Origin: an uncultured Eubacteriales bacterium
Lineage (GTDB): Bacteria > Bacillota > Clostridia > Oscillospirales > Acutalibacteraceae
NCBI GenBank assembly: GCA_900321195.1
Contig: ONVG01000088.1
Coordinates: forward strand, 1 to 6,559
Reading direction: 5' to 3'
DNA length: 6,559 nucleotides
Below, piece after piece: positions 1-6,552 of the stretch (positions are counted from its first letter, which is position 1; each line of letters opens with the position of its first letter). A program made the translations under genes and the position numbers. The notes beneath the pieces were generated by a model, which ran no database searches, was not told where the DNA came from, and was given only the letters and a program-made list of their open reading frames with translations.

Positions 1-1148
1 GGGATATCAGCTTTTTTCAGATCGTTTATTATAACGCCCAGAACGTTTCTCTGACGCTCTGTTCTTGTAAAGTCAGAACCGGCGCATATTCCGTCCTCGC
101 CTCTGTTTCTTGCATGCCAGAGAGCTTCCTTTCCGTTAAGGTGCACTTTTGCCACAGGCTCCTCTCCGGATTTTTTTACGGTGAATTTAATACCGTTTTT
201 GTTGATGGGCTTCATATTTTCGGGAACAGAGGTCTGCCATACATATTTCAATGATTCACGGACATATTCTTTGTAATCGCCCTCGGCGTTTTTGTATTCA
301 TCCTGCTGATTTATCCATGACTGCCAGTTGATATAATCAATTTCATCAGAAGTAAGGTCAATGTCGATGCCGCCGAGAGTATCTATTATCTGACGGAAGC
401 TTTTGAAATCAACTACAGCATATCTGTCTATCTTTATACCGTAATTTTTCTGTATGGTGCTGACTGCAAGAGACGCACCGCCCAGCGTATATGATGCATT
501 TATCCTGTTGCTTTCATATCCTGGGATATCAACATAGGTATCGCGCAGAAAAGAGAGCATTTTCATTTTACGGTGTCTTGTATCTATAGAGAAAAGCACC
601 ATTGTGTCGGAGTTGCCGACATCGGAGCCGCTTCTTCTGTCCTCACCGAAAAGCATGACATTGAGAACATCAGGCGCATCAAGGAGCGTTCCCTGATAAG
701 GATCGATCTTTGTTTTATCCGCAGGCTTTATTGGTATCACGCTTGAAGCTTCATGCTCTGTATCTATAGCCTGATAATTTATTCTGTGGAAGTAGGTATA
801 TGCAACGAGGAAGCCTGAGCCTGCAAGTATCATTATTATGCTTAAAATAATAACTACAGTATTTATTGCCTTATGCTTTCCGGAAAGCTTTCTTTTTCTT
901 TTGCTGACAGTTTTCTTTGGAGCTGCCTTTTTGGGCGGACTTTTTTTAGGCATATTCCTTTGAACCGCATTTGTTTTGTTTTCGGGTACCTGAGGAATGC
1001 TTTGAACTCTTTTTTCAGCGCTGCCTTTTTTATTGCTGTAGAAAACTATATTATAATTGTCGTTTACGTCGCTTAGTGCTCTTGTTGGTTTGTTTTTTGG
1101 CTGAGCGTTTTTTTGCTCTTTTCTTTGTATGTTATCGTTTGTTGACAT
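1..1148 (-). CDS. LytR-CpsA-Psr (LCP) family cell-wall polymer ligase, C-terminus cut by window edge
   Basis: The frame is open from ATG at 1148 down to base 1, giving 382 codons with no stop. The start is chosen because AAGGAG (1162-1157) lies 8 bases upstream; the ATG at 1153 is too close and in another frame. Seen: a cytoplasmic tail (residues 1-93) ending in a Lys/Pro-rich stretch, one membrane segment (about 94-118), then an extracytoplasmic LCP domain. LCP hallmarks are NVMLFGEDRR (163-172), SDTM (180-183), SFLRDTYVDIPG (199-210), RINASYTLGG (215-224), DTLGGIDIDL (256-265), LNGKEALWHARNR (337-349) and SDFTRTERQR (358-367). Known for the family: LCP enzymes transfer undecaprenyl-pyrophosphate-linked teichoic acid or capsular polymers onto peptidoglycan; the conserved Asp and Arg residues bind metal and pyrophosphate. 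Odd: about 70 residues (267-336) separate the IDIDL and LNGKEAL motifs, longer than in compact LCP proteins. The polymer attached cannot be told from sequence. Confidence 0.93.
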   Translation of the reverse strand, partial: MSTNDNIQRKEQKNAQPKNKPTRALSDVNDNYNIVFYSNKKGSAEKRVQSIPQVPENKTNAVQRNMPKKSPPKKAAPKKTVSKRKRKLSGKHKAINTVVIILSIIMILAGSGFLVAYTYFHRINYQAIDTEHEASSVIPIKPADKTKIDPYQGTLLDAPDVLNVMLFGEDRRSGSDVGNSDTMVLFSIDTRHRKMKMLSFLRDTYVDIPGYESNRINASYTLGGASLAVSTIQKNYGIKIDRYAVVDFKSFRQIIDTLGGIDIDLTSDEIDYINWQSWINQQDEYKNAEGDYKEYVRESLKYVWQTSVPENMKPINKNGIKFTVKKSGEEPVAKVHLNGKEALWHARNRGEDGICAGSDFTRTERQRNVLGVIINDLKKADI

Positions 1149-1226
1149 ATCATTATCTCCTTATTGAGCAAAAAGATATACGTGTTTCTTTATGCCCGGC
1201 AAAAGTTGTTTTCTGTCAATTATCTT

Positions 1227-1255
1227 ATTATATATTAAAATTATTGTGTTGGCAA
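1227..1255 (-). promoter_or_regulatory. Sigma-A-like promoter of the LCP gene
   Basis: On the minus strand, -35 TTGCCA (1255-1250) is followed by a 17-base spacer and a perfect -10 TATAAT (1232-1227). Transcription would start near 1220, leaving a leader of about 70 bases before the LCP start at 1148. This gives the LCP gene its own start even if some transcripts read through from the upstream nucleotidase gene. Confidence 0.7.
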
Positions 1256-1351
1256 ATAAAAAACAAAAAAATGTCGTGATTTATATTTTTTTATCATATA
1301 AAATGAATTTGTTGTGTACTATTATCAATTATAAAAAATAATATCGCTGAT

Positions 1352-1945
1352 TTAAAGTGAAATATTTTGTTCATCAAGCGATAAGCTGTATGACGGCAGG
1401 AAATCCCGCATAAAAATACGAACTTCTTCAAGGTCTGTTTTTTCGAGTGATAACGTTATTTCAGCTTTGGCTTTTATAAATTCCTTGTTGCCCATAAGCT
1501 CTTCTTCTATGCATTTTATCAGTGCGGAAAGTCTGTCAGCTGCCTTTACGAGTCTGAGAAGATAGGGGTCGGTTTCCGAAGGAATGAGCAGAGCTTTGTA
1601 TTCGTCACGCATGTATTCGGGAAGAGAGGAAAGAAGCTGTTCGGCGGCTTCCGATTCGATAGACCTGTAGGCATTCCTGAGTGACTTGCTGGAATATTTT
1701 ATAGGCGTAGGGAGATCGCCTGTTATTATCTCCGTACAGTCGTGGAAAAGAGCTATAGCCGCAGCATGTTCAGGGTCATAGTTGTTTCCGAGCTTTTTAT
1801 TGCTTATGACGACAAGAGCATGTGCAAGCATGGCGACTGTAAGGCTGTGTTCGCTGATGTTTTCATATCTTGTATTGTTCATAAGCGACCATCTGTTTAT
1901 GTATTTCATTCTTGACATTATGGCAAAAAAATGATATCCTTCCAT
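1352..1945 (-). CDS. yfbR: YfbR-type 5'-deoxynucleotidase (HD domain)
   Basis: This 197-residue protein matches the length and layout of E. coli YfbR (199 residues, from memory), a cytoplasmic metal-dependent phosphohydrolase that removes phosphate from deoxynucleoside 5'-monophosphates (dAMP and others) in nucleotide salvage. Seen: HFFAIMSRMKYINRW (5-19) with Arg18 and Trp19, ENISEHSL with His33, the HD pair His68-Asp69 in ALFHDCTE, Glu72, GDLPTPIKY with Asp77 (76-84), and KAADRL with Asp137. These are the metal, substrate and catalytic positions known in YfbR, at the same residue numbers. The C-terminus SYSLSLDEQ also follows the YfbR ending. The start is supported by GGAGG (1955-1951) 5 bases upstream. 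No GC-rich terminator is visible in the 203 bases before the LCP gene. Nothing suggests loss of activity. Confidence 0.94.
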   Translation of the reverse strand: MEGYHFFAIMSRMKYINRWSLMNNTRYENISEHSLTVAMLAHALVVISNKKLGNNYDPEHAAAIALFHDCTEIITGDLPTPIKYSSKSLRNAYRSIESEAAEQLLSSLPEYMRDEYKALLIPSETDPYLLRLVKAADRLSALIKCIEEELMGNKEFIKAKAEITLSLEKTDLEEVRIFMRDFLPSYSLSLDEQNISL

Positions 1946-1955
1946 TTTGTCCTCC

Positions 1956-1977
1956 GTTTATATTATGTTTATATTAT
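1956..1977. repeat. Perfect 11-bp tandem repeat (two copies) in the nucleotidase leader
   Basis: The plus strand reads GTTTATATTAT twice in a row, 1956-1966 and 1967-1977. The first copy directly abuts the ribosome binding site of the nucleotidase gene, so the repeat lies in its 5' untranslated region. It may be a protein site, a stability element or a slippage product; the AT-rich setting makes chance possible. Confidence 0.6.
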
Positions 1978-2014
1978 AATGTGAGAAAAATTATATAATT
2001 ATGTATCATGGATT

Positions 2015-2043
2015 ATTTTATAGTATTTTGATGTTTATGTCAA
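2015..2043 (-). promoter_or_regulatory. Sigma-A-like promoter of the nucleotidase gene
   Basis: On the minus strand a perfect -35 TTGACA (2043-2038) is separated by 17 bases from -10 TAAAAT (2020-2015). The transcript would start near 2008, giving a leader of about 60 bases that contains the 11-bp tandem repeat. It diverges from the promoter of the YfhO-family gene without overlapping it. Confidence 0.72.
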
Positions 2044-2086
2044 TGAAAAGGAAATATAATTTATGAATATAAAATTTGTGTAACAG

Positions 2087-2115
2087 TGGATTTTTAGAAA
2101 ATTATGTGGTACAAT
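2087..2115 (+). promoter_or_regulatory. Extended -10 promoter of the YfhO-family gene
   Basis: TACAAT (2110-2115) is preceded by TGG (2107-2109), forming an extended -10 element. At 17 bases upstream the -35 position holds only TGGATT (2087-2092), a weak match, which fits promoters that rely on the TGn element. The predicted start near 2122 leaves a short leader of about 33 bases. Confidence 0.5.
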
Positions 2116-2154
2116 TAGCTTTGAACTTTTTTATTTAAATAAGGAGGAGATAAA

Positions 2155-4809
2155 ATGCAGAACCAACGGACTTTATTAGGTGTCCGGAAAAATTATTTTT
2201 TGAAAACATTCCTTTGGGCGCTTGGTCTGGCAACTTTGATGTTTCTGCCCTGGATCATTTATAACGACGGATATTTTTTTTTCTACGGAGATTATAACGT
2301 ACAGCAGATACCCTTCTATCAGATGATCCATGATTCAACAGTAGGCGGCAATATCGGATGGAGCTATACCACCGACCTTGGCGCAAACATAATAGGCTCA
2401 TACAGCTTCTACATGATGGGAAGCCCGTTCTTCTGGTTTACCTTTATGTTCCCGAGCAATGTTGTGCCCTATCTTGTAGCGCCGCTGCTTATTCTCAAAA
2501 TAGCTCTCTGTGCTTTAGGAGCTTATACATTTCTGAGAAGATATGTAAAAAATCAGAACTATGCCGTATTCGGAGCATTGCTCTATGCTTTTTCGGGATT
2601 CAGTGTATATGATATCTTCTTTAATCATTTCCATGAGGCTATGATAACATTCCCGTTCATGCTTGCGGCTGCCGATGAATTTATTTACGAAAAGCGCAAG
2701 GGCGCAATGGCTTATGCAGTTTTTGCATCATGTTTTGTAAACTATTATTTCTTTGCAGGTCAGGCTGTGTTTGTGTTCATATATTGGTTCCTGCGTATGA
2801 AGACAGGCAGCTTCAGAATGTCAATAAAGGAATTTATTCGTTTTGCAGTCGAGATAATACTCGGATTTGCGGCAACAGCCGTTATACTTTTCCCGTCAAT
2901 ATTCGCGGTACTGCAAAATTCGAGGGTAAACAGCTATCTCAGCGGCTGGAATGCGATAGTATATTCAAGCGAGCAAAGATATGTCCATATAATAGAAACA
3001 TTCTTCTTCCCGCCTGATATGCCGGCTTATGCTAACTTTACACCGGATTCCAATGCAAAATGGGCTTCTGTTGCAGGCTGGCTGCCGTTGTTCGGAATGA
3101 TAGGTGTGTTCTCGTTCTATAAGCTCAAAACACACAAATGGCTCAGGCTTTTCATCCCGATAATGTTTGTTATGGCGTTCGTGCCGCTGTTCAACAGCTT
3201 CTTCCAGCTTCTTAATGCATCATATTATGCAAGATGGTTCTATATGCTTACTCTTATGCTTGCTCTTGCAACATCAGTATCGCTTGACCATTATGAAACT
3301 GATTTCAGTCCCGGACTTACGCTTTCATTCATAATAACTGCTATGATAGCGTTCTTTATCGGAGGAATGCCGACTACCACAACAGATTCAAAGGGCGTTT
3401 CAACAACGACATACGGTCTTGCAAAATATCCCGACAGATTCTGGATGTGCGTAGGCATAGCAGGAATATGTCTTGCGGCAGTTGCAGTATTGCTGAATTT
3501 CCGCAAGAAAGAGAAGGTATTCATTGCAGCGACAAGCATAACGCTTTCTGTAATAATTGTCGGCTATGGTACGGCACTTCTGGGAATAGGCGTTCTCAAT
3601 GCAAGCTATCAGAAGGATTATATAGAAGGCTATGCTATAGGCAACAGAGATGCTTTTAAAGAGCTTGATGATATCAAAAATGTACGCTCGGATTTCTATG
3701 ATGATATGGATAATATGGGCATGTACTGGCAGATACCTACTATACAGGCGTTCCAGAGTATTGTACCCGGTTCGGTAATGGAGTTCTATAAATCTATAGG
3801 CGTTGAGAGAAGTGTCGGTTCACGTCCTAAAACGGATGTTTACGGCATAAGAAGCTTCCTTTCATGCAAATATTTGTTTGACAATAAAAAGCAAGGCAAG
3901 AAATTTGCAATGTCAAGCAGCAACACTCAGATGACCGGCTGGAGCCTTCTTGAAAGCAAAAACGGATATGATGTTTTTGTAAATGACTATTATATCCCGT
4001 ATGGCTTTACCTACGACACCTATGTTACAAAGTCTGAATTTGACCAGTGCGACGAGAAAAAGAGACATCTTCTTCTTTTGAAATCAATGGTGCTGACCGA
4101 TGAACAGGCTGAAAAATATAAGGACTGTCTGAAGCATGACGAGGAGCTGAACGAATACAAATATACAAATGCGGAATATTACAAGGACTGTGAAGAGAGA
4201 AACAAGCTTGTATGCTCATCCGTGAAATTTGAGAACAGCCGCTTTACAGCAAAGATAACAACAGGAGATTCTCCTGAGCTGGTATTTTTCAGCATTCCTT
4301 ATGAGGGAGGCTGGAGCGCAGAGGTAAACGGCAAGCCTGCAAAGATAGAAAAAGTAAATGTAGGCTTTATGGCTGTTGAAGTACCTGCAAATACCGAGTC
4401 AAAGATAGTATTTACCTACAAGACGCCCGGACTTATGCTTGGAGCTGTAGTATCCGGAGTGACTGTAGTAATATTTATTGCTTACATGTTCATATGGAAG
4501 GTACCTTCAAGACGCAAAAAAGACCAGCTGTTCTACATTGATGATATGGCGGAGGAAGAAAGCTACGACTCTGCAAAATTCATTGAAGTAATGGCAACAG
4601 ACGAGTCTGACGGCGATTATGATGAATTTGAAGAATATGAAGATGACCCGGAGGATCATCCGCAGATATTTGACGAAGAAGATGATGACCCTGAGCTTGA
4701 AGGCACAATAGAAGCTATGAGCAATGAGGTCGCTGCAGAGGAAGAAACTCCTTCCGGAGAAAGCGTTCCCGACAAAAAAGATACTGACGAAACAAGTCAG
4801 GATAAATGA
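2155..4809 (+). CDS. YfhO-family multi-pass membrane protein (GT-C-like glycosyltransferase) with acidic C-terminal tail
   Basis: This 884-residue protein starts at ATG with AGGAGG (2142-2147) 7 bases upstream. Seen: an N-terminal membrane segment (about 15-37), an outer loop with NDGYFFFYGDYNVQQIPFY (37-55), about eleven more membrane segments up to residue 478, a large outer domain (about 480-757), a last membrane segment (758-780) and a cytoplasmic tail (781-884). The loop Asp38/Asp46, the FSGFSVYDIFFNHFH stretch (146-160) and the ending PYEGGWSAEVNGKPAKI (715-731) through YKTPGLMLGAVVSG (755-768) are typical of the YfhO family. Known for the family: YfhO-like proteins in Bacillus and Listeria decorate lipoteichoic or wall teichoic acids with sugars from undecaprenyl-phosphate donors outside the membrane. 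Odd: the tail from 791 to 884 holds 39 Asp/Glu against 4 Lys and no Arg. The donor sugar and acceptor are unknown. No CsbB-type partner is in the window. Confidence 0.88.
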   Translation: MQNQRTLLGVRKNYFLKTFLWALGLATLMFLPWIIYNDGYFFFYGDYNVQQIPFYQMIHDSTVGGNIGWSYTTDLGANIIGSYSFYMMGSPFFWFTFMFPSNVVPYLVAPLLILKIALCALGAYTFLRRYVKNQNYAVFGALLYAFSGFSVYDIFFNHFHEAMITFPFMLAAADEFIYEKRKGAMAYAVFASCFVNYYFFAGQAVFVFIYWFLRMKTGSFRMSIKEFIRFAVEIILGFAATAVILFPSIFAVLQNSRVNSYLSGWNAIVYSSEQRYVHIIETFFFPPDMPAYANFTPDSNAKWASVAGWLPLFGMIGVFSFYKLKTHKWLRLFIPIMFVMAFVPLFNSFFQLLNASYYARWFYMLTLMLALATSVSLDHYETDFSPGLTLSFIITAMIAFFIGGMPTTTTDSKGVSTTTYGLAKYPDRFWMCVGIAGICLAAVAVLLNFRKKEKVFIAATSITLSVIIVGYGTALLGIGVLNASYQKDYIEGYAIGNRDAFKELDDIKNVRSDFYDDMDNMGMYWQIPTIQAFQSIVPGSVMEFYKSIGVERSVGSRPKTDVYGIRSFLSCKYLFDNKKQGKKFAMSSSNTQMTGWSLLESKNGYDVFVNDYYIPYGFTYDTYVTKSEFDQCDEKKRHLLLLKSMVLTDEQAEKYKDCLKHDEELNEYKYTNAEYYKDCEERNKLVCSSVKFENSRFTAKITTGDSPELVFFSIPYEGGWSAEVNGKPAKIEKVNVGFMAVEVPANTESKIVFTYKTPGLMLGAVVSGVTVVIFIAYMFIWKVPSRRKKDQLFYIDDMAEEESYDSAKFIEVMATDESDGDYDEFEEYEDDPEDHPQIFDEEDDDPELEGTIEAMSNEVAAEEETPSGESVPDKKDTDETSQDK

Positions 4810-4811
4810 TC

Positions 4812-4847
4812 AAAAACAGCGCTGATGTTATGTCAGCGCTGTTTTTT
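4812..4847 (+). terminator. Intrinsic terminator of the YfhO-family gene, possibly bidirectional
   Basis: A perfect stem pairs 4812-4825 with 4833-4846: nine GC-containing pairs (CAGCGCTGA with TCAGCGCTG) plus five A-T pairs, around a 7-base loop TGTTATG. It ends in a run of six T (4842-4847). It begins 3 bases after the stop codon. The A run at 4812-4816 would give a U run on the other strand, so it can also back up the terminator of the convergent lipoprotein gene. Confidence 0.92.
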
Positions 4848-4851
4848 GCAT

Positions 4852-4877
4852 AAAAAGGGCAGACCCGGAAGTCTGCC
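4852..4877 (-). terminator. Intrinsic terminator of the lipoprotein gene
   Basis: Read on the minus strand, GGCAGAC (4877-4871), a 6-base loop TTCCGG and GTCTGCC (4864-4858) form a 7-bp GC-rich stem, followed by C and five T (4856-4852). It starts about 10 bases after the stop codon of the minus-strand gene. Confidence 0.85.
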
Positions 4878-4886
4878 GATATTTTA

Positions 4887-5348
4887 TCATCTTTTGAAAA
4901 TTCTTTCCTCGTGGAAATCCACTTCGTTTCCTTTTTCGTCTTTTCTTTTTTCGTTCTTGGTAACTGACTTGATAGTCTGTTTATCATCGGAAACAATATA
5001 TTTCAGCTCAGTATTCATTGATATATCCGAGCCGTTATTCTGATTGCGCCTGTCTGTTATTGTTATGGTTATTTCTTTTTCGTTATATTCGTATGTAAAG
5101 CGTATAGGTGTTTTTGTACCGCTGTCGATATAGCCTGTTCCGGATTTTTCAAAAACTACAGCAACATTTTTCATTGCCGGATCATCTTCTGATGTTACCT
5201 TTGAATACGGCTTATCATTCGAGTAATATATGTCCTCGACAAAGCTCCATCTTCCTATAGGATTGAATGCGAAGTCCGAACAGCCGCTTATAAATATTGA
5301 CGTAAGGCATATTGTAAGTATTATACAGATAGATATAACTTTTTTCAT
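4887..5348 (-). CDS. Small secreted lipoprotein, unknown function, lipocalin-like
   Basis: Using ATG at 5348 the protein has 153 residues. This start is preferred because AGGAGG (5360-5355) lies 6 bases upstream; an in-frame ATG at 5354 touches the ribosome binding site and another at 5372 lies upstream of it. Seen: MKK, a hydrophobic stretch (4-19), then lipobox I20-S21-G22-C23, so Cys23 should be lipidated and the mature protein anchored outside the membrane. The mature part begins with PIGRWSF (30-36), a GxW signature, followed by alternating strands such as VAVVFEKSGTGYI (62-74), FTYEYNEKEITITIT (84-98) and ELKYIVSDDKQTI (114-126). That pattern resembles small lipocalin-like or calycin beta-barrel lipoproteins common in Clostridia. 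The last 25 residues are highly charged. The fold assignment is inference; no ligand or role can be named. It has its own promoter and terminator. Confidence 0.85.
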   Translation of the reverse strand: MKKVISICIILTICLTSIFISGCSDFAFNPIGRWSFVEDIYYSNDKPYSKVTSEDDPAMKNVAVVFEKSGTGYIDSGTKTPIRFTYEYNEKEITITITDRRNQNNGSDISMNTELKYIVSDDKQTIKSVTKNEKRKDEKGNEVDFHEERIFKR

Positions 5349-5365
5349 ATACATCCTCCTAAAAA

Positions 5366-5415
5366 GATACAATCATATTTTAACGCATTCCGATACAAAA
5401 ATCAAGCGCTGTATC
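5366..5415. repeat. Three GATACA/TGTATC hexamers around the lipoprotein promoter
   Basis: GATACA occurs at 5366-5371 and 5392-5397, and its reverse complement TGTATC at 5410-5415. The last two form an inverted repeat with a 12-base gap that spans the lipoprotein -35 box; the first lies just downstream of its -10 box. The placement suits a regulator site, but this is inference from three short words. Confidence 0.4.
5377..5405 (-). promoter_or_regulatory. Sigma-A-like promoter of the lipoprotein gene
   Basis: On the minus strand -35 TTGATT (5405-5400), a 17-base spacer and -10 TAAAAT (5382-5377) lie upstream of the start at 5348. The transcript would start near 5370, close to the ribosome binding site, giving a leader of about 20 bases. 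This also argues against the in-frame ATG at 5372 as the start. Confidence 0.62.
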
Positions 5416-5426
5416 AATAAAAAACA

Positions 5427-5455
5427 TTGAGAATGACGGGAATATATGATATAAT
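5427..5455 (+). promoter_or_regulatory. Sigma-A-like promoter of the MutS-like gene
   Basis: -35 TTGAGA (5427-5432) is followed by a 17-base spacer and a perfect TATAAT (5450-5455), preceded by TGA (5447-5449) as an extended -10. It is divergent from the lipoprotein promoter, with 21 bases between the two -35 boxes. The leader would be about 35 bases. Confidence 0.75.
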
Positions 5456-5497
5456 CAAATATATATGGAATGTCGAAATTTATAGCAGGGAGATGTT

Positions 5498-6478
5498 TTG
5501 AATATGCAGGAGCTTAGTCTGCTTTATCCCGAAGGAAAAAAATCGTCAGCAATTACTCTCGGAGAGGAAACATGCAATGACCTTTCAATAGAGCATATAT
5601 GTGAAAAAATATCCGGCGATACATACGAGCAGAATATAATCAGGAACATAATGATAAAGCTGGAGCATGACCCTGAGATAATACGCTACAGACGAGACGT
5701 CTTTGATGATATGTACCATTATCCCAAGCTTCGTGAGCGCATAAAGGAGCTTTTGGATGAACTGGCATATCTTAAAGAGCTTGAAAGGTCGGTAAAGGAT
5801 GCTACATCTTCACCCGTATGGCAGCTCATAAACAGATTACAGGAGCTTGACATATATGTGAACTGTATTTCGGGAATAAATCAGTCGCTTACAGAGCATG
5901 ATATACATTCAGAGGGACTCAAAAAGCTGAAGAACTTTGTAAATGCCGTATATTCCGAAAGCGGTTTCGAGCATCTCAATGAGGATATTAAAAATCTTGT
6001 CAGCGAGATAGGACGTATCAAGAGTATATCACTCGGTGTGAATCTTGACAGCAGACTTGTTCCTATTGAAGTGGGAATAGTTTCCATAAACGATACTCCG
6101 TTTACAAAACCGGGACTTCTCAGCAACTTCCTTGATTTTTACTCCAAAAAGAGCGAAATACACGGAGGTACAAGCTTTGACGGTATGACAAAGATACATA
6201 CTGTAGGCAAAGTAAGCGGAGATGACCCGCTTATGTCAAATCTCAGCCGTGTTATAACAGAAATGCTCGACTCTACTGTAAAGCAACTCAAAAGCAAGCT
6301 TTCAAGATATACAAATATAAGCGGCTACAGCCTTACAAGACTTATACCCGAATTTATATTCTATATACGTTTGGCTGACTATTTTGAAAAGATAAGTGCC
6401 GCAGGGATACCAATGTGCAAGCCTGAGATAATCGACAATTCAAGGAGAGAGCTTTTCGCAGAGGCTTTTAACAGTTAA
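5498..6478 (+). CDS. MutS-like helical (core/clamp) domain protein lacking the ATPase domain
   Basis: The protein has 326 residues if it starts at TTG 5498, with GGAG (5489-5492) 5 bases upstream; ATG at 5504 (324 residues) has a longer 11-base spacing and remains possible. Seen: a mostly helical protein with no signal peptide or membrane span. LSLLYPEG (7-13) and ETCNDLSIEHIC (24-35) open it, then EQNIIRNIMIKLEHDPEIIRYRRDVFDD (44-71), a charged helix (76-100), and SSPVWQLINRLQELDIYVNCISGI (104-127). As I recall, this resembles the N-terminal half of MutS-related proteins of Clostridia, in which such helical core segments precede a P-loop ATPase. Here the frame ends at RRELFAEAFNS with TAA, and there is no Walker A motif. 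The other two forward frames past the stop close within a few codons and do not continue a domain. It may be a truncated gene, a split gene or a genuine stand-alone form. It has its own strong promoter; no terminator is clear. Confidence 0.62.
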   Translation: MNMQELSLLYPEGKKSSAITLGEETCNDLSIEHICEKISGDTYEQNIIRNIMIKLEHDPEIIRYRRDVFDDMYHYPKLRERIKELLDELAYLKELERSVKDATSSPVWQLINRLQELDIYVNCISGINQSLTEHDIHSEGLKKLKNFVNAVYSESGFEHLNEDIKNLVSEIGRIKSISLGVNLDSRLVPIEVGIVSINDTPFTKPGLLSNFLDFYSKKSEIHGGTSFDGMTKIHTVGKVSGDDPLMSNLSRVITEMLDSTVKQLKSKLSRYTNISGYSLTRLIPEFIFYIRLADYFEKISAAGIPMCKPEIIDNSRRELFAEAFNS

Positions 6479-6508
6479 AACGATTTTATAAAAAGTTATA
6501 AAAATATG

Positions 6509-6536
6509 TTGACTTTTATAAGTTGTATATTATAAT
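6509..6536 (+). promoter_or_regulatory. Sigma-A-like promoter for a gene beyond the right edge
   Basis: -35 TTGACT (6509-6514), a 16-base spacer and a perfect -10 TATAAT (6531-6536) lie just after the MutS-like gene. TTTTATAA or its reverse complement TTATAAAA occurs three times here (6484-6491, 6496-6503, 6514-6521), the latter two flanking the -35 box as an inverted repeat with a 10-base gap. In such AT-rich DNA the repeats may be chance. Confidence 0.65.
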
Positions 6537-6546
6537 AGTATATAGC

Positions 6547-6552
6547 GAGGTG
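6547..6552 (+). promoter_or_regulatory. Ribosome binding site of the next gene
   Basis: GAGGTG (6547-6552) sits 11 bases after the -10 box and is followed by 7 bases to the window end, so the start codon is expected at about 6560, outside the window. A GTG at 6550 is unlikely as the start because it overlaps the site itself. The leader of this transcript would be very short. Confidence 0.5.

Noticed and set aside
1189..1219. Second possible LCP promoter, TTGACA (1219-1214) with CATAAA (1194-1189) on the minus strand
   Set aside because: The -35 is perfect but the spacer would be 19 bases and the -10 is weak; the upstream TTGCCA-N17-TATAAT pair is much better.
873..1279. Two overlapping plus-strand open frames at 873-1076 and 971-1279
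   Set aside because: They lie opposite the N-terminal part of the LCP gene and its leader, have Cys/Phe-rich composition typical of antisense of Lys/Glu-rich DNA, and lack a ribosome binding site.
1280..1302. Inverted repeat TTTATAT/ATATAAA after the nucleotidase gene as a terminator
   Set aside because: The 7-bp stem is entirely A-T, has an extended loop and no adjacent clean T run, so it is unlikely to stop transcription by itself.
4715..5043. Open frames at 4715-4996 (minus) and 4825-5043 (plus)
   Set aside because: Both run across the two convergent terminators and overlap real genes in other frames; neither has a good ribosome binding site or a recognisable protein.
5349..5372. Longer start (ATG 5372) for the lipoprotein, adding eight residues
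   Set aside because: The AGGAGG site lies inside the extension, the promoter places the transcript start around 5370, and the shorter form gives a textbook lipoprotein signal starting MKK.
5881..6126. Minus-strand open frame within the MutS-like gene
   Set aside because: It is a shadow of the plus-strand gene, with no ribosome binding site or domain.
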